Positions 9,542 to 17,921 are shown, numbered from the stretch's first letter. The stretch: 64,000 bases of DNA from JAPOXR01 sp965116115 (GCA_965116115.1 OZ220486.1:2914001-2978000), one strand, 5' to 3'. Translations and numbers: made by a program. Notes: generated by a model not told the origin, from the letters alone.

Positions 9542-10573
9542 CTATCGCCCCGGCCCGTCCTCATCGTCAGTCAACCCCTCGCGGCTGACTTCATACCCGA
9601 GGACAACGCGCCGCGAGGCTTTCCTGTCTTCGCCTCCCTCGGCGGTCAGCAATGGCTTGGAGGAAGAGTAGCCTACGGCCGTGAGCTTTTCTTTCGCCCA
9701 GTCGCGGAGGGGAGTCTCCCCCACATATTCCAGACAGTGCACCAGCACCGCCTCGGCCCGCCGCTGCGACAATTCAAGGTTCTTCACCCAAGCGTCCCAT
9801 TCCGTCGCGGCGCCTTCCCACTCGGAGGAGGAATGTCCCTCGATACGGATTTCGTCGATGTCGAACCGATCCTTCAGTTCCTTCAACGTCGCGAGCCAAC
9901 CATAACAGACATTATCCAGAAATTGCCGGGAACGTTCGGTGATTTCGTAGCTGCCGGCGTCAAAGAAAGCTCTGTCGGGAAAGGTGATCCGGCCGCGCGG
10001 ACCAATTTGTCCGCCCGCTTGTTCAACCGGCGCGGAAAGTTCGCGTCTCAGCTTTTTATTGAAGAGCCGCCGCACTTCATCGGTCGACAAGGACGGCGCC
10101 GCATCCGCACGCGACAGCCGATCCGGATCCGCGGCCAGACGCTCCAAGCCCTCAAGTTCCGCCAGACGCTCCGTGCGAACCGGCACCGCGCCTTCTGTAA
10201 TATCCCTCATGGCCTGAACCGATTCCGGATTGCGGACAAGGTCAGCGAGCAGCCGCACTTCATCATGGGATAATTCAGATGAAGCGTCCGCGAGCAACCG
10301 CAGTTTCGGATCCGCGGCCAGACGCTCCAAGCCCTCAAGTTCCGCCAGACGCTCCGTGCGAACCGGCACCGCGCCCTCGGAGAGAGCTTCCCTGTCCACC
10401 CGCGACAGCCTTGAAATCAAATCGGAGTCTGCCTGTTCCTGCTGACGCCAGAACGCCAGAAGCAAGAGAAGCATGAAAGCGACCAGCATGAACGCCTCGG
10501 CGATCATCAGCCCCAAGATCGTTCCCCGGCGATACTGGCGGCCGGAGTCCGCGAAAGGCAGGTATCGGGGCAC
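9542..10573 (-). CDS. OmpA/MotB (ZorB-like) membrane protein with internal duplication
   Basis: 343-residue MotB-type stator-like protein. It has one N-terminal membrane segment (about residues 18-41), a long acidic linker and a C-terminal OmpA-like peptidoglycan-binding domain. NLELSQRRAEAVLVHCL resembles the OmpA-family peptidoglycan motif; IRIEGHSSS and ASRRVVLGYEV are further domain signatures. The membrane segment has Glu26 (IAEAFMLVAF) where MotB has its proton-carrying Asp. The linker holds a duplicated stretch encoded by identical 69-bp repeats (10124-10192, 10307-10375). It follows the MotA/ZorA-like gene by 20 bp, so the two probably form a channel. Closest recognisable analogy is ZorB; no helicase or nuclease partner is visible. 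Confidence 0.8.
   Translation of the reverse strand: MPRYLPFADSGRQYRRGTILGLMIAEAFMLVAFMLLLLLAFWRQQEQADSDLISRLSRVDREALSEGAVPVRTERLAELEGLERLAADPKLRLLADASSELSHDEVRLLADLVRNPESVQAMRDITEGAVPVRTERLAELEGLERLAADPDRLSRADAAPSLSTDEVRRLFNKKLRRELSAPVEQAGGQIGPRGRITFPDRAFFDAGSYEITERSRQFLDNVCYGWLATLKELKDRFDIDEIRIEGHSSSEWEGAATEWDAWVKNLELSQRRAEAVLVHCLEYVGETPLRDWAKEKLTAVGYSSSKPLLTAEGGEDRKASRRVVLGYEVSREGLTDDEDGPGR
10124..10375. repeat. Two identical 69-bp direct repeats inside the OmpA-like gene
   Basis: Positions 10124-10192 and 10307-10375 are identical by eye, at a period of 183 bp (61 codons), so the reading frame is kept. Each unit encodes a 23-residue stretch ending in LEGLERLAADP within the linker between membrane anchor and OmpA domain. 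Perfect identity implies a recent or conversion-maintained duplication. Confidence 0.93.
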
Positions 10574-10593
10574 AGCTCAATGCGCCGACGCGG

Positions 10594-12009
10594 CTAGCGG
10601 CTGCGGCCCGAAAAGATATTTCTGAAAGGATTCCACGAAGACTTCGCCTTTCTGTCGGCGCGTCCGCCGATTCTGTCCGCAGCCGCACACAGCGCGTCAA
10701 GCGTCGTTTCCAGCCTTTTTGCCGCGTCAGCGAATTGCGCCGACGCGACCGCCATATTGGTTTGCATGCCGGACAGTGGTGCCGTGTCTCCGGTCAACGC
10801 CTTAACTTGGTCAAGCTCGCTGAGAGCGGTTTTCCCGGCGCCGTTTGTCTGTTCAACGGTCGTCCGGCTCAGGCTCGCCAATTTGTCCGCCTCTTCCCGG
10901 TATCTCGCCAAAGCCTCCAGCCCGTGGTCCAAAGTCTTGCGAAGACTGTCCGTGCCGCTCTCCAGACTCTGCCGGCGACTTTCAAGGTCCCGCTGCAGCG
11001 ACTCCCGCACCTCGGCTTCCGACTCGGAGAATGCCGCTGTCGCGCCGCCGAGAGCTTTGCGAAAGTCGGCCACAGCCTCCTGCACAGCTTTCTGGTAGGC
11101 GCCCGCATCCTGCCGGACAAAACGTTCCCAAGAAGCGCGATGATCCGAAAGCGCCTTCTCCGCCTCCTCGGACAAGCGGGCCGCTGCCGCCGTGCTCTCC
11201 TCTCTCGCCTGAAGGTTCCGCCGCAGCGACTCCCGCACCTCGGCTTCCGACTCGGAGAGTGCCGCTGTCGCGCCGCCGAGAGCTTTGCGAAAGTCGGCCA
11301 CAGCCTCCTGCACAGCTTTCTGGTAGGCGCCCGCATCCTGCCGGACAAAACGTTCCCAGGCAGCGCGATGGTCCGAAAGCGCGTTCTCCGCGTTCTCGTA
11401 CAGTCGGGCCATGGCGGACGCTCCTGATTGCGCCGTTTGTCTGTGGGCTTCAATGTCTTCCTTCAAAACATTCCGGACCGCGTCGCGCTGCTCAGCCATC
11501 ATTTGTGCGGTTTCAACCGAGCAGCGCCTCAGCTCTCCGAGGCTACTGCTGAGCTGGATGCGGAAATCGCGCACCGCGAGATCAAGATCTTTTCGGGCCA
11601 TACCTTCCGGAAACGCATCCGCCGGAGCGGCCTTGAGCATCATGATCCGCAGCATGATGCCGAAGATCGTCGAAGACAACGCGACGCCGAAGCCGGAAAT
11701 CGTATCAAGATACACGCTGTCCCCGGCCCCGGCTTCTCCGTCGGTGTTAAGCCGGTAAAGTGTCACGGCCAAACTGACCAGCGTGAAAACGAATCCGAGA
11801 TAATAGCAGTTGTCTCCGATGGATTCGTAGGCGCTCTTAGCGCTGGTCACAAGCGAGAGCAGCCAATACGCGAGAAGAACCAGAAGCGGAAATCCGACCG
11901 TATACTCGACAGGCCATTCAAGCAGCTTCAGATACAGAATTCCGCCGCTTCCCGTCAGAAGCGCGATCAATAGCCACCCCTTGTCAAAAAACTCGCGGTT
12001 CGGACGCAT
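10594..12009 (-). CDS. MotA/TolQ/ZorA-like membrane channel protein with long coiled coil
   Basis: 471 residues with four predicted membrane segments (about 11-30, 37-56, 65-84, 102-124), followed by about 330 residues of Ala/Glu/Arg/Gln-rich coiled coil and a basic tail. The segments YYLGFVFTLVSLAVTLYRL and ISGFGVALSSTIFGIMLRIM correspond to the pore-lining helices of the MotA/TolQ/ExbB/ZorA superfamily. The tail would project into the cytoplasm. It contains two near-identical 76-residue blocks (ALSDHRAAWERFVRQDAGAY and ALSDHRASWERFVRQDAGAY). It is third in a tight four-gene operon and its partner is the OmpA-like protein 20 bp downstream. Superfamily call is firm by pattern; the ZorA analogy is inference. 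Confidence 0.8.
   Translation of the reverse strand: MRPNREFFDKGWLLIALLTGSGGILYLKLLEWPVEYTVGFPLLVLLAYWLLSLVTSAKSAYESIGDNCYYLGFVFTLVSLAVTLYRLNTDGEAGAGDSVYLDTISGFGVALSSTIFGIMLRIMMLKAAPADAFPEGMARKDLDLAVRDFRIQLSSSLGELRRCSVETAQMMAEQRDAVRNVLKEDIEAHRQTAQSGASAMARLYENAENALSDHRAAWERFVRQDAGAYQKAVQEAVADFRKALGGATAALSESEAEVRESLRRNLQAREESTAAAARLSEEAEKALSDHRASWERFVRQDAGAYQKAVQEAVADFRKALGGATAAFSESEAEVRESLQRDLESRRQSLESGTDSLRKTLDHGLEALARYREEADKLASLSRTTVEQTNGAGKTALSELDQVKALTGDTAPLSGMQTNMAVASAQFADAAKRLETTLDALCAAADRIGGRADRKAKSSWNPFRNIFSGRSR
10995..11365. repeat. Tandem 228-bp-period duplication in the ZorA-like coiled coil
   Basis: About 140 bp starting near 10995 recurs almost unchanged starting near 11223, an exact offset of 228 bp (76 codons). 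The downstream part of each unit is more diverged. Each unit encodes a repeat of the coiled-coil tail, so the duplication lengthens the rod without changing frame. Confidence 0.9.
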
Positions 12010-12041
12010 TGCGGAAAACCTCCGATGAAGCGCGGCCGACT

Positions 12042-12863
12042 CTACAGGTCGCCGAGGGGACAGGTGGAGGTCAGAATGGAGGATGCGCCCGCGCGGTCAA
12101 AATATCGGATCCAGAATTCATCCACCCGGCTCATATCGACACGCGCTCCGGGCCGCGGCACTCGGCAGATCTCAACCTTGACGGCCCGCAGACGGCCCGC
12201 GAGCCGCCGCGCATCGGGAGACTCGATGAAACTCGACCAAGTGTCGCCGCGATAGAAACTGAAAGCTTCGCTGTTCTGGATCAGGTCCGAGACGATGATC
12301 ACGTGCCGGGGGTAAGACGCGTCGACGAAACCGGGAGTCGAAACAAGCAGCTTCTGCAGGGATTCCATGATCGGCGACTGGTCCGCCACCGGGCTGCTCA
12401 TCAATGACAGAAGTTTGCTCTCGAACGGCTTCCGAAATTCGTTCTGATAACGTTCCTCGACTTTTCGCGGATTCTGGTAATATTCGCTCGCGTCTTCGCC
12501 TTCCATCGGTTTGCACCGCGCGAAACTGTAATTCTCTCCGCCGGCGCCCGCGAGCACCGCGCCGACGGCGATCAGGGTGCTTTGCCCGGCGACGGCGATG
12601 CGCTTCTCGAGAAAACCCCGGACCCGTTGCTGCTGAACCGGCTCCAGCGGATCGGACAGGTCAAGGAGGATCGCCAGCCCGGAACTGGGACCGGCGGTTT
12701 TCGGACACAGCCTGGCATCAAGCTCATCCCCCTTTAACCGGGACTGGAAAAAGAAAAAACCGATGGCGATGATGACGGCACCCGCTATCATGCCGTAGGA
12801 AACCCAATCCGGCATGCGCCCGCGCCGGCGGGCCGCTTTCCTCTTAAGCCCCCGGCGGGTCAT
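12042..12863 (-). CDS. Membrane-anchored vWA-like protein
   Basis: 273 residues: a very basic N-terminus (KRKAARRRGR), one membrane segment (about residues 20-39), then an extracytoplasmic domain. LAILLDLSDPLEPVQQQRV and HVIIVSDLIQNSEAF are the two hydrophobic strands that in von Willebrand A domains bear metal-binding residues. The first strand has DLSDP rather than the canonical DxSxS, so a full MIDAS site is doubtful. It starts inside the stop of the preceding gene (ATGA) and is followed after 32 bp by the MotA-like gene. I do not recognise a named family; the vWA assignment is by pattern. Confidence 0.7.
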   Translation of the reverse strand: MTRRGLKRKAARRRGRMPDWVSYGMIAGAVIIAIGFFFFQSRLKGDELDARLCPKTAGPSSGLAILLDLSDPLEPVQQQRVRGFLEKRIAVAGQSTLIAVGAVLAGAGGENYSFARCKPMEGEDASEYYQNPRKVEERYQNEFRKPFESKLLSLMSSPVADQSPIMESLQKLLVSTPGFVDASYPRHVIIVSDLIQNSEAFSFYRGDTWSSFIESPDARRLAGRLRAVKVEICRVPRPGARVDMSRVDEFWIRYFDRAGASSILTSTCPLGDL

Positions 12864-14227
12864 TTGCCCCGGCCGCCCTCTTCGTTGAACTCATCCATGG
12901 CGTCCTTGCACATCCGATGGATGCGCTCCTCTGCTTCTTTCACAGTGTCGTCGGCTTGCTGCACGGCATTCAGACTCTGCGGAGACGGCTCAACAGGCTC
13001 GGTCTCGGCGGGAAAACTGAATCTCTCCCGGAAATAACCCGGCTCAGGTTCGGCGCGCGCTTTGCGGTTCGCATCCCGGTAAGCGGACAGCAAATCGCCC
13101 GCGACCTGATCACAGTCCTGAAGAAAGGCGCGGCGCCGGCTTGCCAGAACCGAAAACCCCTCCCGGGCGCTTCTGGCCGTTTCAAAACGCTCGCTTATCT
13201 TCGCGCGCTCCTCTTTCAGACTGTCTTTCGCCTCATCGCGGGTATGAAGCAGGGCATCGAATGCTTCCTGTCTCAGGTTTTGCCATTCCTGCCGCATCCT
13301 GCCGCAGCGTTCCGACACATGGCTGTAGCCCGGATATGGATCAAACGCCCCATACGCCTTCCAGCCGGAAAAAGCGGCGATCAGCAGTCCGAGGCCGGTC
13401 AAGAGCCAAGCGTCAAGACTCTGCATCTGCCACTGCCCGGCCGCGAGACGCTTGACCGCATCCCCGGCCGCCTGATCCCACTCGACGATAGCCGTCAGGT
13501 CGCGAAAATGACCGACCAGGAAATTAATGAACACGGCAAGGCCGACTCCGCAGGCCAGAAACAGCCACCCCGTGAAACGGCGTGTGAATCGGGCATGATT
13601 TTTTTGACGGAAGACATGCCCTGCTATGCTCGCCGCCCCGACATTCACCACCGCGATCACCAAGGCAGTGATTGATCCTCCCAGCAATCCGGCCACATGT
13701 TCCGCTGAGAAGAACACGCCGTTCAGCGCCGATTCCGCGAGAATGATCACGCTGCACCAGGCGAACCATCCCAGAAAACCAGCTGATTCATGGGCAGAGC
13801 GGTGCAGATTGTTGTTCTGCCTGAATTCCTCAAGGTCGAGTAGGCTCCTGCGCAGATCATCGCGGGCGGCGGTCAGCTGGACGCGCCACTTGTCCACATC
13901 ACTGCGAAAATCGGTTTCAGCGTCGTTGGCGATCTGTTGAATTCCGGAACCCGAACCGGTTTCAGCGGCGATCCTTTCGCGGTAGACCCGATCGTGTTCG
14001 GCGGCTTCCCCTAGTCCTCGCTGTCTGATCTTCCTGACGGCGGCGACCATCTGCTTTTCCACCGGATCAAGATCGACGGCATCCGGCGGCGGATGGCCGG
14101 TCCTGCCGTTTTCCAGCCCCCGCGACTCAGGGCGCAGTTCGTTCCGCAGCTCGTCGTAGTCAACCTGCGGGAACACTTCGCCGGATGTATAAACCGGTTT
14201 TGTCTTTTGTCTGATCTGGTCAAACAT
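12860..14227 (-). CDS. Four-TM coiled-coil membrane protein, first gene of the MotA/OmpA operon
   Basis: 455 residues, no recognised family. A charged N-terminal part (about 1-145) with heptad-like stretches precedes four membrane segments at about 149-172, 180-206, 217-240 and 271-295. A C-terminal cytoplasmic region of about 150 residues is rich in Arg/Glu/Ala and probably coiled coil (DEAKDSLKEERAKISERFET). It leads the operon and overlaps the vWA-like gene by four bases. The topology resembles the 435-residue coiled-coil membrane protein at 51.4-52.7 kb, but I see no clear sequence match. Confidence 0.75.
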   Translation of the reverse strand: MFDQIRQKTKPVYTSGEVFPQVDYDELRNELRPESRGLENGRTGHPPPDAVDLDPVEKQMVAAVRKIRQRGLGEAAEHDRVYRERIAAETGSGSGIQQIANDAETDFRSDVDKWRVQLTAARDDLRRSLLDLEEFRQNNNLHRSAHESAGFLGWFAWCSVIILAESALNGVFFSAEHVAGLLGGSITALVIAVVNVGAASIAGHVFRQKNHARFTRRFTGWLFLACGVGLAVFINFLVGHFRDLTAIVEWDQAAGDAVKRLAAGQWQMQSLDAWLLTGLGLLIAAFSGWKAYGAFDPYPGYSHVSERCGRMRQEWQNLRQEAFDALLHTRDEAKDSLKEERAKISERFETARSAREGFSVLASRRRAFLQDCDQVAGDLLSAYRDANRKARAEPEPGYFRERFSFPAETEPVEPSPQSLNAVQQADDTVKEAEERIHRMCKDAMDEFNEEGGRGK

Positions 14228-14630
14228 GCTGCCGAACGCTCCACTTCACCCGCTTGCTCCGGTCGTCGGATGACTCCACGCTGATTTTGGCGGTTTTTCT
14301 CTCCTTATTCTGCCATTTGCGCACGCTTTGCGCAACTTGCCGGGCGATGCCCGCTGGTCTCCGCCCTGTGGATGCGGTGGACCGCCGGTGATTTGATTCA
14401 TATGAGTTGTCAATGATAGACGGCTGGCTCCGCTAGGCGTATGCGCTCCATAGTTGATGTCGTACCTGACGACACCGGCTGACCGTTTGTCCACATGCCG
14501 ACACTGCCGAATGACGGGGACGTGCATCAAAAAGTACCACAGCGCACACGCCTCTCTATAGTTTACTTGGCCGCTGGATTTCAGCTAGCGTTGATGGTCA
14601 GAACTGATGACAGACTGTTAGAAAGGACAC
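14228..14630. other. Upstream region of the MotA/OmpA-like operon
   Basis: About 400 bp without a supported gene. It should hold the promoter for the minus-strand membrane operon. A short GTTTGTCCACATGCC at about 14487-14501 resembles the terminal sequence of the local IS5 element, so part may be IS debris. No convincing sigma-70 promoter was identified. Confidence 0.45.
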
Positions 14631-14867
14631 ATGATGGCCGACACAGAGTATCCGCACGGTTTCTGCGCTTGTCAGAAATGGGCACGCCTCAGTGAAACCG
14701 AAGTTTTCCAGCTTCTTCAAGAGGCCGTACAGCAGTATGAAAAATACATGCGCCTTGCTGATCCGGCTGACATTGCCAAGATGAGTGAGATAAGACAACC
14801 TAGATATTCTTGGGACAATCCGATAGGGCTTGTGATATCAGGGCCGGAAAATGCCGAGTTGGTCTGA
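14631..14867 (+). CDS. Small hypothetical protein
   Basis: 78-residue protein beginning MMADTEYPHGFCACQKWARL. AAGGA precedes the ATG pair at 14631/14634, so translation is plausible. It has no membrane segment or signal peptide, two early cysteines spaced CAC, and a helical middle (ETEVFQLLQEAVQQYEKYM). Family not recognised. It stands alone between the membrane operon (divergent) and sdhCDAB and is followed by two back-to-back hairpins. Confidence 0.55.
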   Translation: MMADTEYPHGFCACQKWARLSETEVFQLLQEAVQQYEKYMRLADPADIAKMSEIRQPRYSWDNPIGLVISGPENAELV

Positions 14868-14885
14868 TCTTCAGGATGAACCGAA

Positions 14886-14937
14886 GGATTCCTCGTGAAA
14901 AGCAGGAATCCCTCCGGATGATCTCACAGCCGGAGGG
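14886..14937 (+). terminator. Two adjacent hairpins after the small ORF
   Basis: GGATTCCT (14886-14893) pairs with AGGAATCC ending about 14910. CCCTCCGG (about 14909-14916) pairs with CCGGAGGG (about 14930-14937). The two stems abut, nearly sharing bases. They lie 19 bp after the stop at 14867. No run of T follows, so a Rho-independent terminator is only one reading; an mRNA-stabilising or regulatory structure is also possible. Confidence 0.4.
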
Positions 14938-15033
14938 TGGGGGTTGAAGCTCTCATACGAATCAAGGATGGTTCATATCTTTACGAAAAGCATTTTCTTA
15001 ATATTTCCAGTATTTTGAAGCTCTGGCGAATGC

Positions 15034-15170
15034 CTGTGGACAATAGGTTTGCGCTTTAAGAGATTCGTTGCTGTAGTCGTTTCAACGAGTACCGGACCGA
15101 ACACAAGGCCTGTGGACAAATGGGGTTGCGCTTTGGGCGATTCGCTGCCAGCGTCTTTTGTTCCGCACGG
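15034..15170. mobile_element. Two tandem IS5 terminal fragments
   Basis: GCCTGTGGACAATAGGTTTG (about 15034-15055) and GGCCTGTGGACAAATGGGGT (about 15108-15130) each match the terminal inverted repeat and adjacent 30-40 bp of the IS5 copy at 8.3-9.2 kb (reverse complement of its right end). Each is followed by sequence like the IS5 GCGAATCGCC-type subterminal region. Both are in the same orientation about 73 bp apart with no transposase between them. They lie just upstream of sdhC. Confidence 0.7.
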
Positions 15171-15242
15171 CAATTCTGTAAACGCGCTCCGTCAAGCCGT
15201 AATGTGAACAGTTCAGGCAGTCTGGTTTATGGATTCGCTTCA

Positions 15243-15620
15243 ATGAAAAAAAATGAAAGACCGCTTTCTCCGCATGCGACGATCTATCGCTGGCCGCTGA
15301 ATGCGATCATGTCGATTCTGCATCGTATCACGGGCGCCGGACTTATGGCCGGCGCCGCTCTTTCCGTCTGGTGGCTTCTGGCGGCGTCGGCATCTGGCGA
15401 TTATTTCGAATTTGTCGACGGGCTCCTGACTTCGGTCTTGGGCGACATCGTACTCGCCGGTTCGCTGGCTGCTCTCTGGTACCATTGCTGCAACGGCATC
15501 CGCCACCTGATCTGGGATACCGGGCGGGGATTCGATGGAGTTGTCGTCAGACTGTCCGGCTGGGCTGCCATCGTAGCCGCATCGGTTCTGACGGTCGGGA
15601 CGCTGCTGGCCGTGCAATGA
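15243..15620 (+). CDS. sdhC: Succinate dehydrogenase cytochrome b556 subunit
   Basis: 125-residue membrane anchor of respiratory complex II. RPLSPHATIYRWPLNAIMSI and LHRITGAGL are the SdhC signature; HRIT lies at the quinone site. Three membrane helices are visible, and CCNGIRHLIWDTGRGF contains the haem-ligand histidine region. The ATG at 15243 is chosen because the preceding codons lack SdhC-like sequence; no strong ribosome-binding site precedes it. It overlaps sdhD by ATGA. Confidence 0.95.
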   Translation: MKKNERPLSPHATIYRWPLNAIMSILHRITGAGLMAGAALSVWWLLAASASGDYFEFVDGLLTSVLGDIVLAGSLAALWYHCCNGIRHLIWDTGRGFDGVVVRLSGWAAIVAASVLTVGTLLAVQ

Positions 15621-16003
15621 GTCACCGGACTGACTACATACGCGCTGCTGGACTCGGATCGGCCCATGAGGGCACCCGCCACTGGTGGCTGCAGAGGATC
15701 ACGTCAATTGCGTTGATTCCTTTGAGCGTTCCTTTTGCGCTGGTTTTCGGGTCCGGTCTCGGCGGGGAACGCGATGACGTCATCCAGGCATTCGGCAATC
15801 CTTTCGCGGCGGTTTCAGTGATTCTCTTTCTGATTGTCGGGTTTCATCATCTCCAGCAGGGTCTGCAAGTCGTCATAGAAGACTACGCGCATTCGAAGCG
15901 GGCAGCGACAACATTGCACGTTCTGAATGTTCTTCTCTGCTGGACGCTCGCTGTGACAGGAATATTCGCCGTGGCCCGAATGTCGTTCGGCCTCGCCATT
16001 TGA
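15617..16003 (+). CDS. sdhD: Succinate dehydrogenase membrane anchor subunit
   Basis: 128 residues with three membrane helices. The N-terminus has RAAGLGSAHEGTRHWWLQRI, the alphaproteobacterial SdhD signature with the Ser/Gly-rich lead and RxT-like helix start. FHHLQQGLQVVIEDYAHS contains the conserved histidine and the DY motif. Together with SdhC it forms the quinone-reducing membrane domain. It starts inside the sdhC stop and is followed by sdhA after 12 bp. Confidence 0.94.
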   Translation: MSHRTDYIRAAGLGSAHEGTRHWWLQRITSIALIPLSVPFALVFGSGLGGERDDVIQAFGNPFAAVSVILFLIVGFHHLQQGLQVVIEDYAHSKRAATTLHVLNVLLCWTLAVTGIFAVARMSFGLAI

Positions 16004-16015
16004 CGAAAGGCTGCC

Positions 16016-17821
16016 ATGAGTCCGTACGAATTCACTGATCACAGCTATGATGTTGTTGTGGTGGGCGCCGGAGGCTCCGGACTGAGGGCGACGCTCGGCA
16101 TGGCCGAGCAAGGACTGAAAACGGCCTGCGTGACCAAACTGTTCCCGACTCGCTCCCATACCGTGGCGGCGCAGGGCGGAATCGCCGCGGCGCTGAGCAA
16201 TATGGGTTCCGACAGGTGGCAATGGCACCTCTATGATACAGTCAAGGGGTCGGACTGGCTGGGCGATGTCGATGCCATGGAATATCTGGCCCGGGAAGCG
16301 CCGCAAGCCATCTATGAGCTTGAACATTACGGCGTTCCGTTCAGCCGCACTGAAAGCGGCAGGATTTACCAACGGCCTTTCGGCGGACACACGACCGAAT
16401 TCGGCGAGGGACCGCCCGTTCAGCGGACCTGCGCCGCGGCCGACCGCACCGGGCATGCCATCCTGCATACGCTGTACGGCCAGTCGCTGAAAAAGAAAGC
16501 GGAATTCTTCATCGAGTATTTCGCGCTTGACCTCATCATGTCGGAGGATGGAATCTGCCAAGGGGTTCTGGCTTGGAAACTGGATGACGGAACGCTGCAC
16601 CGTTTCCGCGCTAAGATGACCGTGCTCGCGACCGGCGGGTACGGCCGCGCCTATTTCTCCGCGACCTCGGCGCATGCCTGCACCGGCGACGGCGGCGGGA
16701 TGGCAGCCCGCGCAGGCGTGCCGCTGCAAGATATGGAGTTCGTGCAGTTCCACCCGACCGGGGTCTACGGCGCAGGAGTCCTGATCACAGAAGGCGCGCG
16801 CGGCGAAGGCGGATATTTGACCAATTCCGAAGGCGAACGGTTCATGGAACGCTACGCGCCCACATACAAAGACCTTGCCAGCCGGGATGTGGTGTCACGC
16901 TGCATGACGATCGAAATCCGCGAAGGACGGGGCGTGGGACCGAATGCGGACCATATCCATCTGCATCTCAATCATCTGCCGCCCGAAATTCTGGCGGAAC
17001 GTCTGCCGGGCATTTCTGAATCGGCGCGTATTTTCGCCGGTGTCGACGTCACCCGCGAGCCGATACCGGTCCTTCCGACGGTGCATTATAACATGGGCGG
17101 TGTTCCGTCGAACTACTGGGGCGAGGCGCTGCGCCCGACAGCCGACAATCCGGACGCGGTGCAGCCGGGTCTCATGGCCATCGGCGAGGCCGGATGCGCT
17201 TCCGTTCACGGGGCCAACAGACTGGGATCGAATTCCCTGACCGACCTGGTGGTGTTCGGCCGCGCCGCAGCCATCCGCGCCGGCCGGATAATTGACCCCG
17301 AAGAGCCGAATCAAGAATTGAATGAGCGTTCCGTTGATAAGGCAATGGCCAGGTTTGACCGGCTGAAGCACGGTTCCGGCTCAGTTTCCACCGCTGAACT
17401 GCGGCTGCTGATGCAGCACGCCATGCAGAACTATGCAGCTGTGTTCCGCAGCGGCGAGTCCCTCTCAGCCGGCATCAAAAAAATTAAAGAGGTCGCGGCC
17501 ATGGAATCCGACCTTTCGGTCACCGACCGGTCCATGATCTGGAATTCAGACCTGATGGAAACGGTTGAACTGACGAATCTGCTCGCCAATGCGCTGGCGA
17601 CGGTTTTTTCGGCTGAAGCGCGGAAAGAAACCAGAGGGGCGCACGCGCACGAAGATTTTCCTGAGCGCGATGACGAAAACTGGCGCGTTCACAGTCTGGC
17701 ATGGGTCAACGGCACCGACGTCAAGATGTCGTACCGCCCGGTTCATTCCGAAACTCTGACTGCCCTTGATTCCGGCGGAATCGATCCCGGTTTGATCAAG
17801 CCGAAAGCGCGGGTGTACTGA
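16016..17821 (+). CDS. sdhA: Succinate dehydrogenase flavoprotein subunit
   Basis: 601-residue FAD subunit that oxidises succinate to fumarate. The FAD-binding VVVVGAGGSGLRATLGMAEQ is N-terminal. The covalent FAD-linking histidine is at about residue 48 in RSHTVAAQGGIAAAL. FHPTGVYGAGVLITEGARGE and HGANRLGSNSLTDLVVFGRA are conserved substrate- and FAD-site segments. Length and sequence are those of a complete SdhA. A 100-bp gap separates it from sdhB, unusual for this operon and occupied by a promoter-like sequence. Confidence 0.98.
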   Translation: MSPYEFTDHSYDVVVVGAGGSGLRATLGMAEQGLKTACVTKLFPTRSHTVAAQGGIAAALSNMGSDRWQWHLYDTVKGSDWLGDVDAMEYLAREAPQAIYELEHYGVPFSRTESGRIYQRPFGGHTTEFGEGPPVQRTCAAADRTGHAILHTLYGQSLKKKAEFFIEYFALDLIMSEDGICQGVLAWKLDDGTLHRFRAKMTVLATGGYGRAYFSATSAHACTGDGGGMAARAGVPLQDMEFVQFHPTGVYGAGVLITEGARGEGGYLTNSEGERFMERYAPTYKDLASRDVVSRCMTIEIREGRGVGPNADHIHLHLNHLPPEILAERLPGISESARIFAGVDVTREPIPVLPTVHYNMGGVPSNYWGEALRPTADNPDAVQPGLMAIGEAGCASVHGANRLGSNSLTDLVVFGRAAAIRAGRIIDPEEPNQELNERSVDKAMARFDRLKHGSGSVSTAELRLLMQHAMQNYAAVFRSGESLSAGIKKIKEVAAMESDLSVTDRSMIWNSDLMETVELTNLLANALATVFSAEARKETRGAHAHEDFPERDDENWRVHSLAWVNGTDVKMSYRPVHSETLTALDSGGIDPGLIKPKARVY

Positions 17822-17887
17822 ACTGCGCCGGAACGGCAGACGCCAGCCCCTCCGACCTGACGAGTCCGCGGAGCCCGGCGCCGATTA

Positions 17888-17916
17888 TTGAAATCCGACA
17901 CAGCATCCGGTATAAT
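17888..17916 (+). promoter_or_regulatory. Sigma-70-like promoter directly before sdhB
   Basis: TTGAAA at 17888-17893 and TATAAT at 17911-17916 are separated by exactly 17 bp. The -10 ends five bases before the sdhB ATG at 17922, so a start 6-7 bases downstream would give a leaderless sdhB message. There is no Shine-Dalgarno-like sequence before that ATG. Confidence 0.65.
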
Positions 17917-17921
17917 ATATC

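Noticed and set aside
10845..11552. Plus-strand repetitive proline-rich frames opposite the ZorA-like gene as a repeat protein
   Set aside because: The repeats are the reverse strand of the coiled-coil duplication; the minus strand gives a coherent membrane protein.
9542..14227. Calling the membrane operon a complete Zorya system
   Set aside because: No zorC, zorD, zorE or type III partner is present, and the first two genes do not match known Zorya components, so only a ZorAB-like label is justified.
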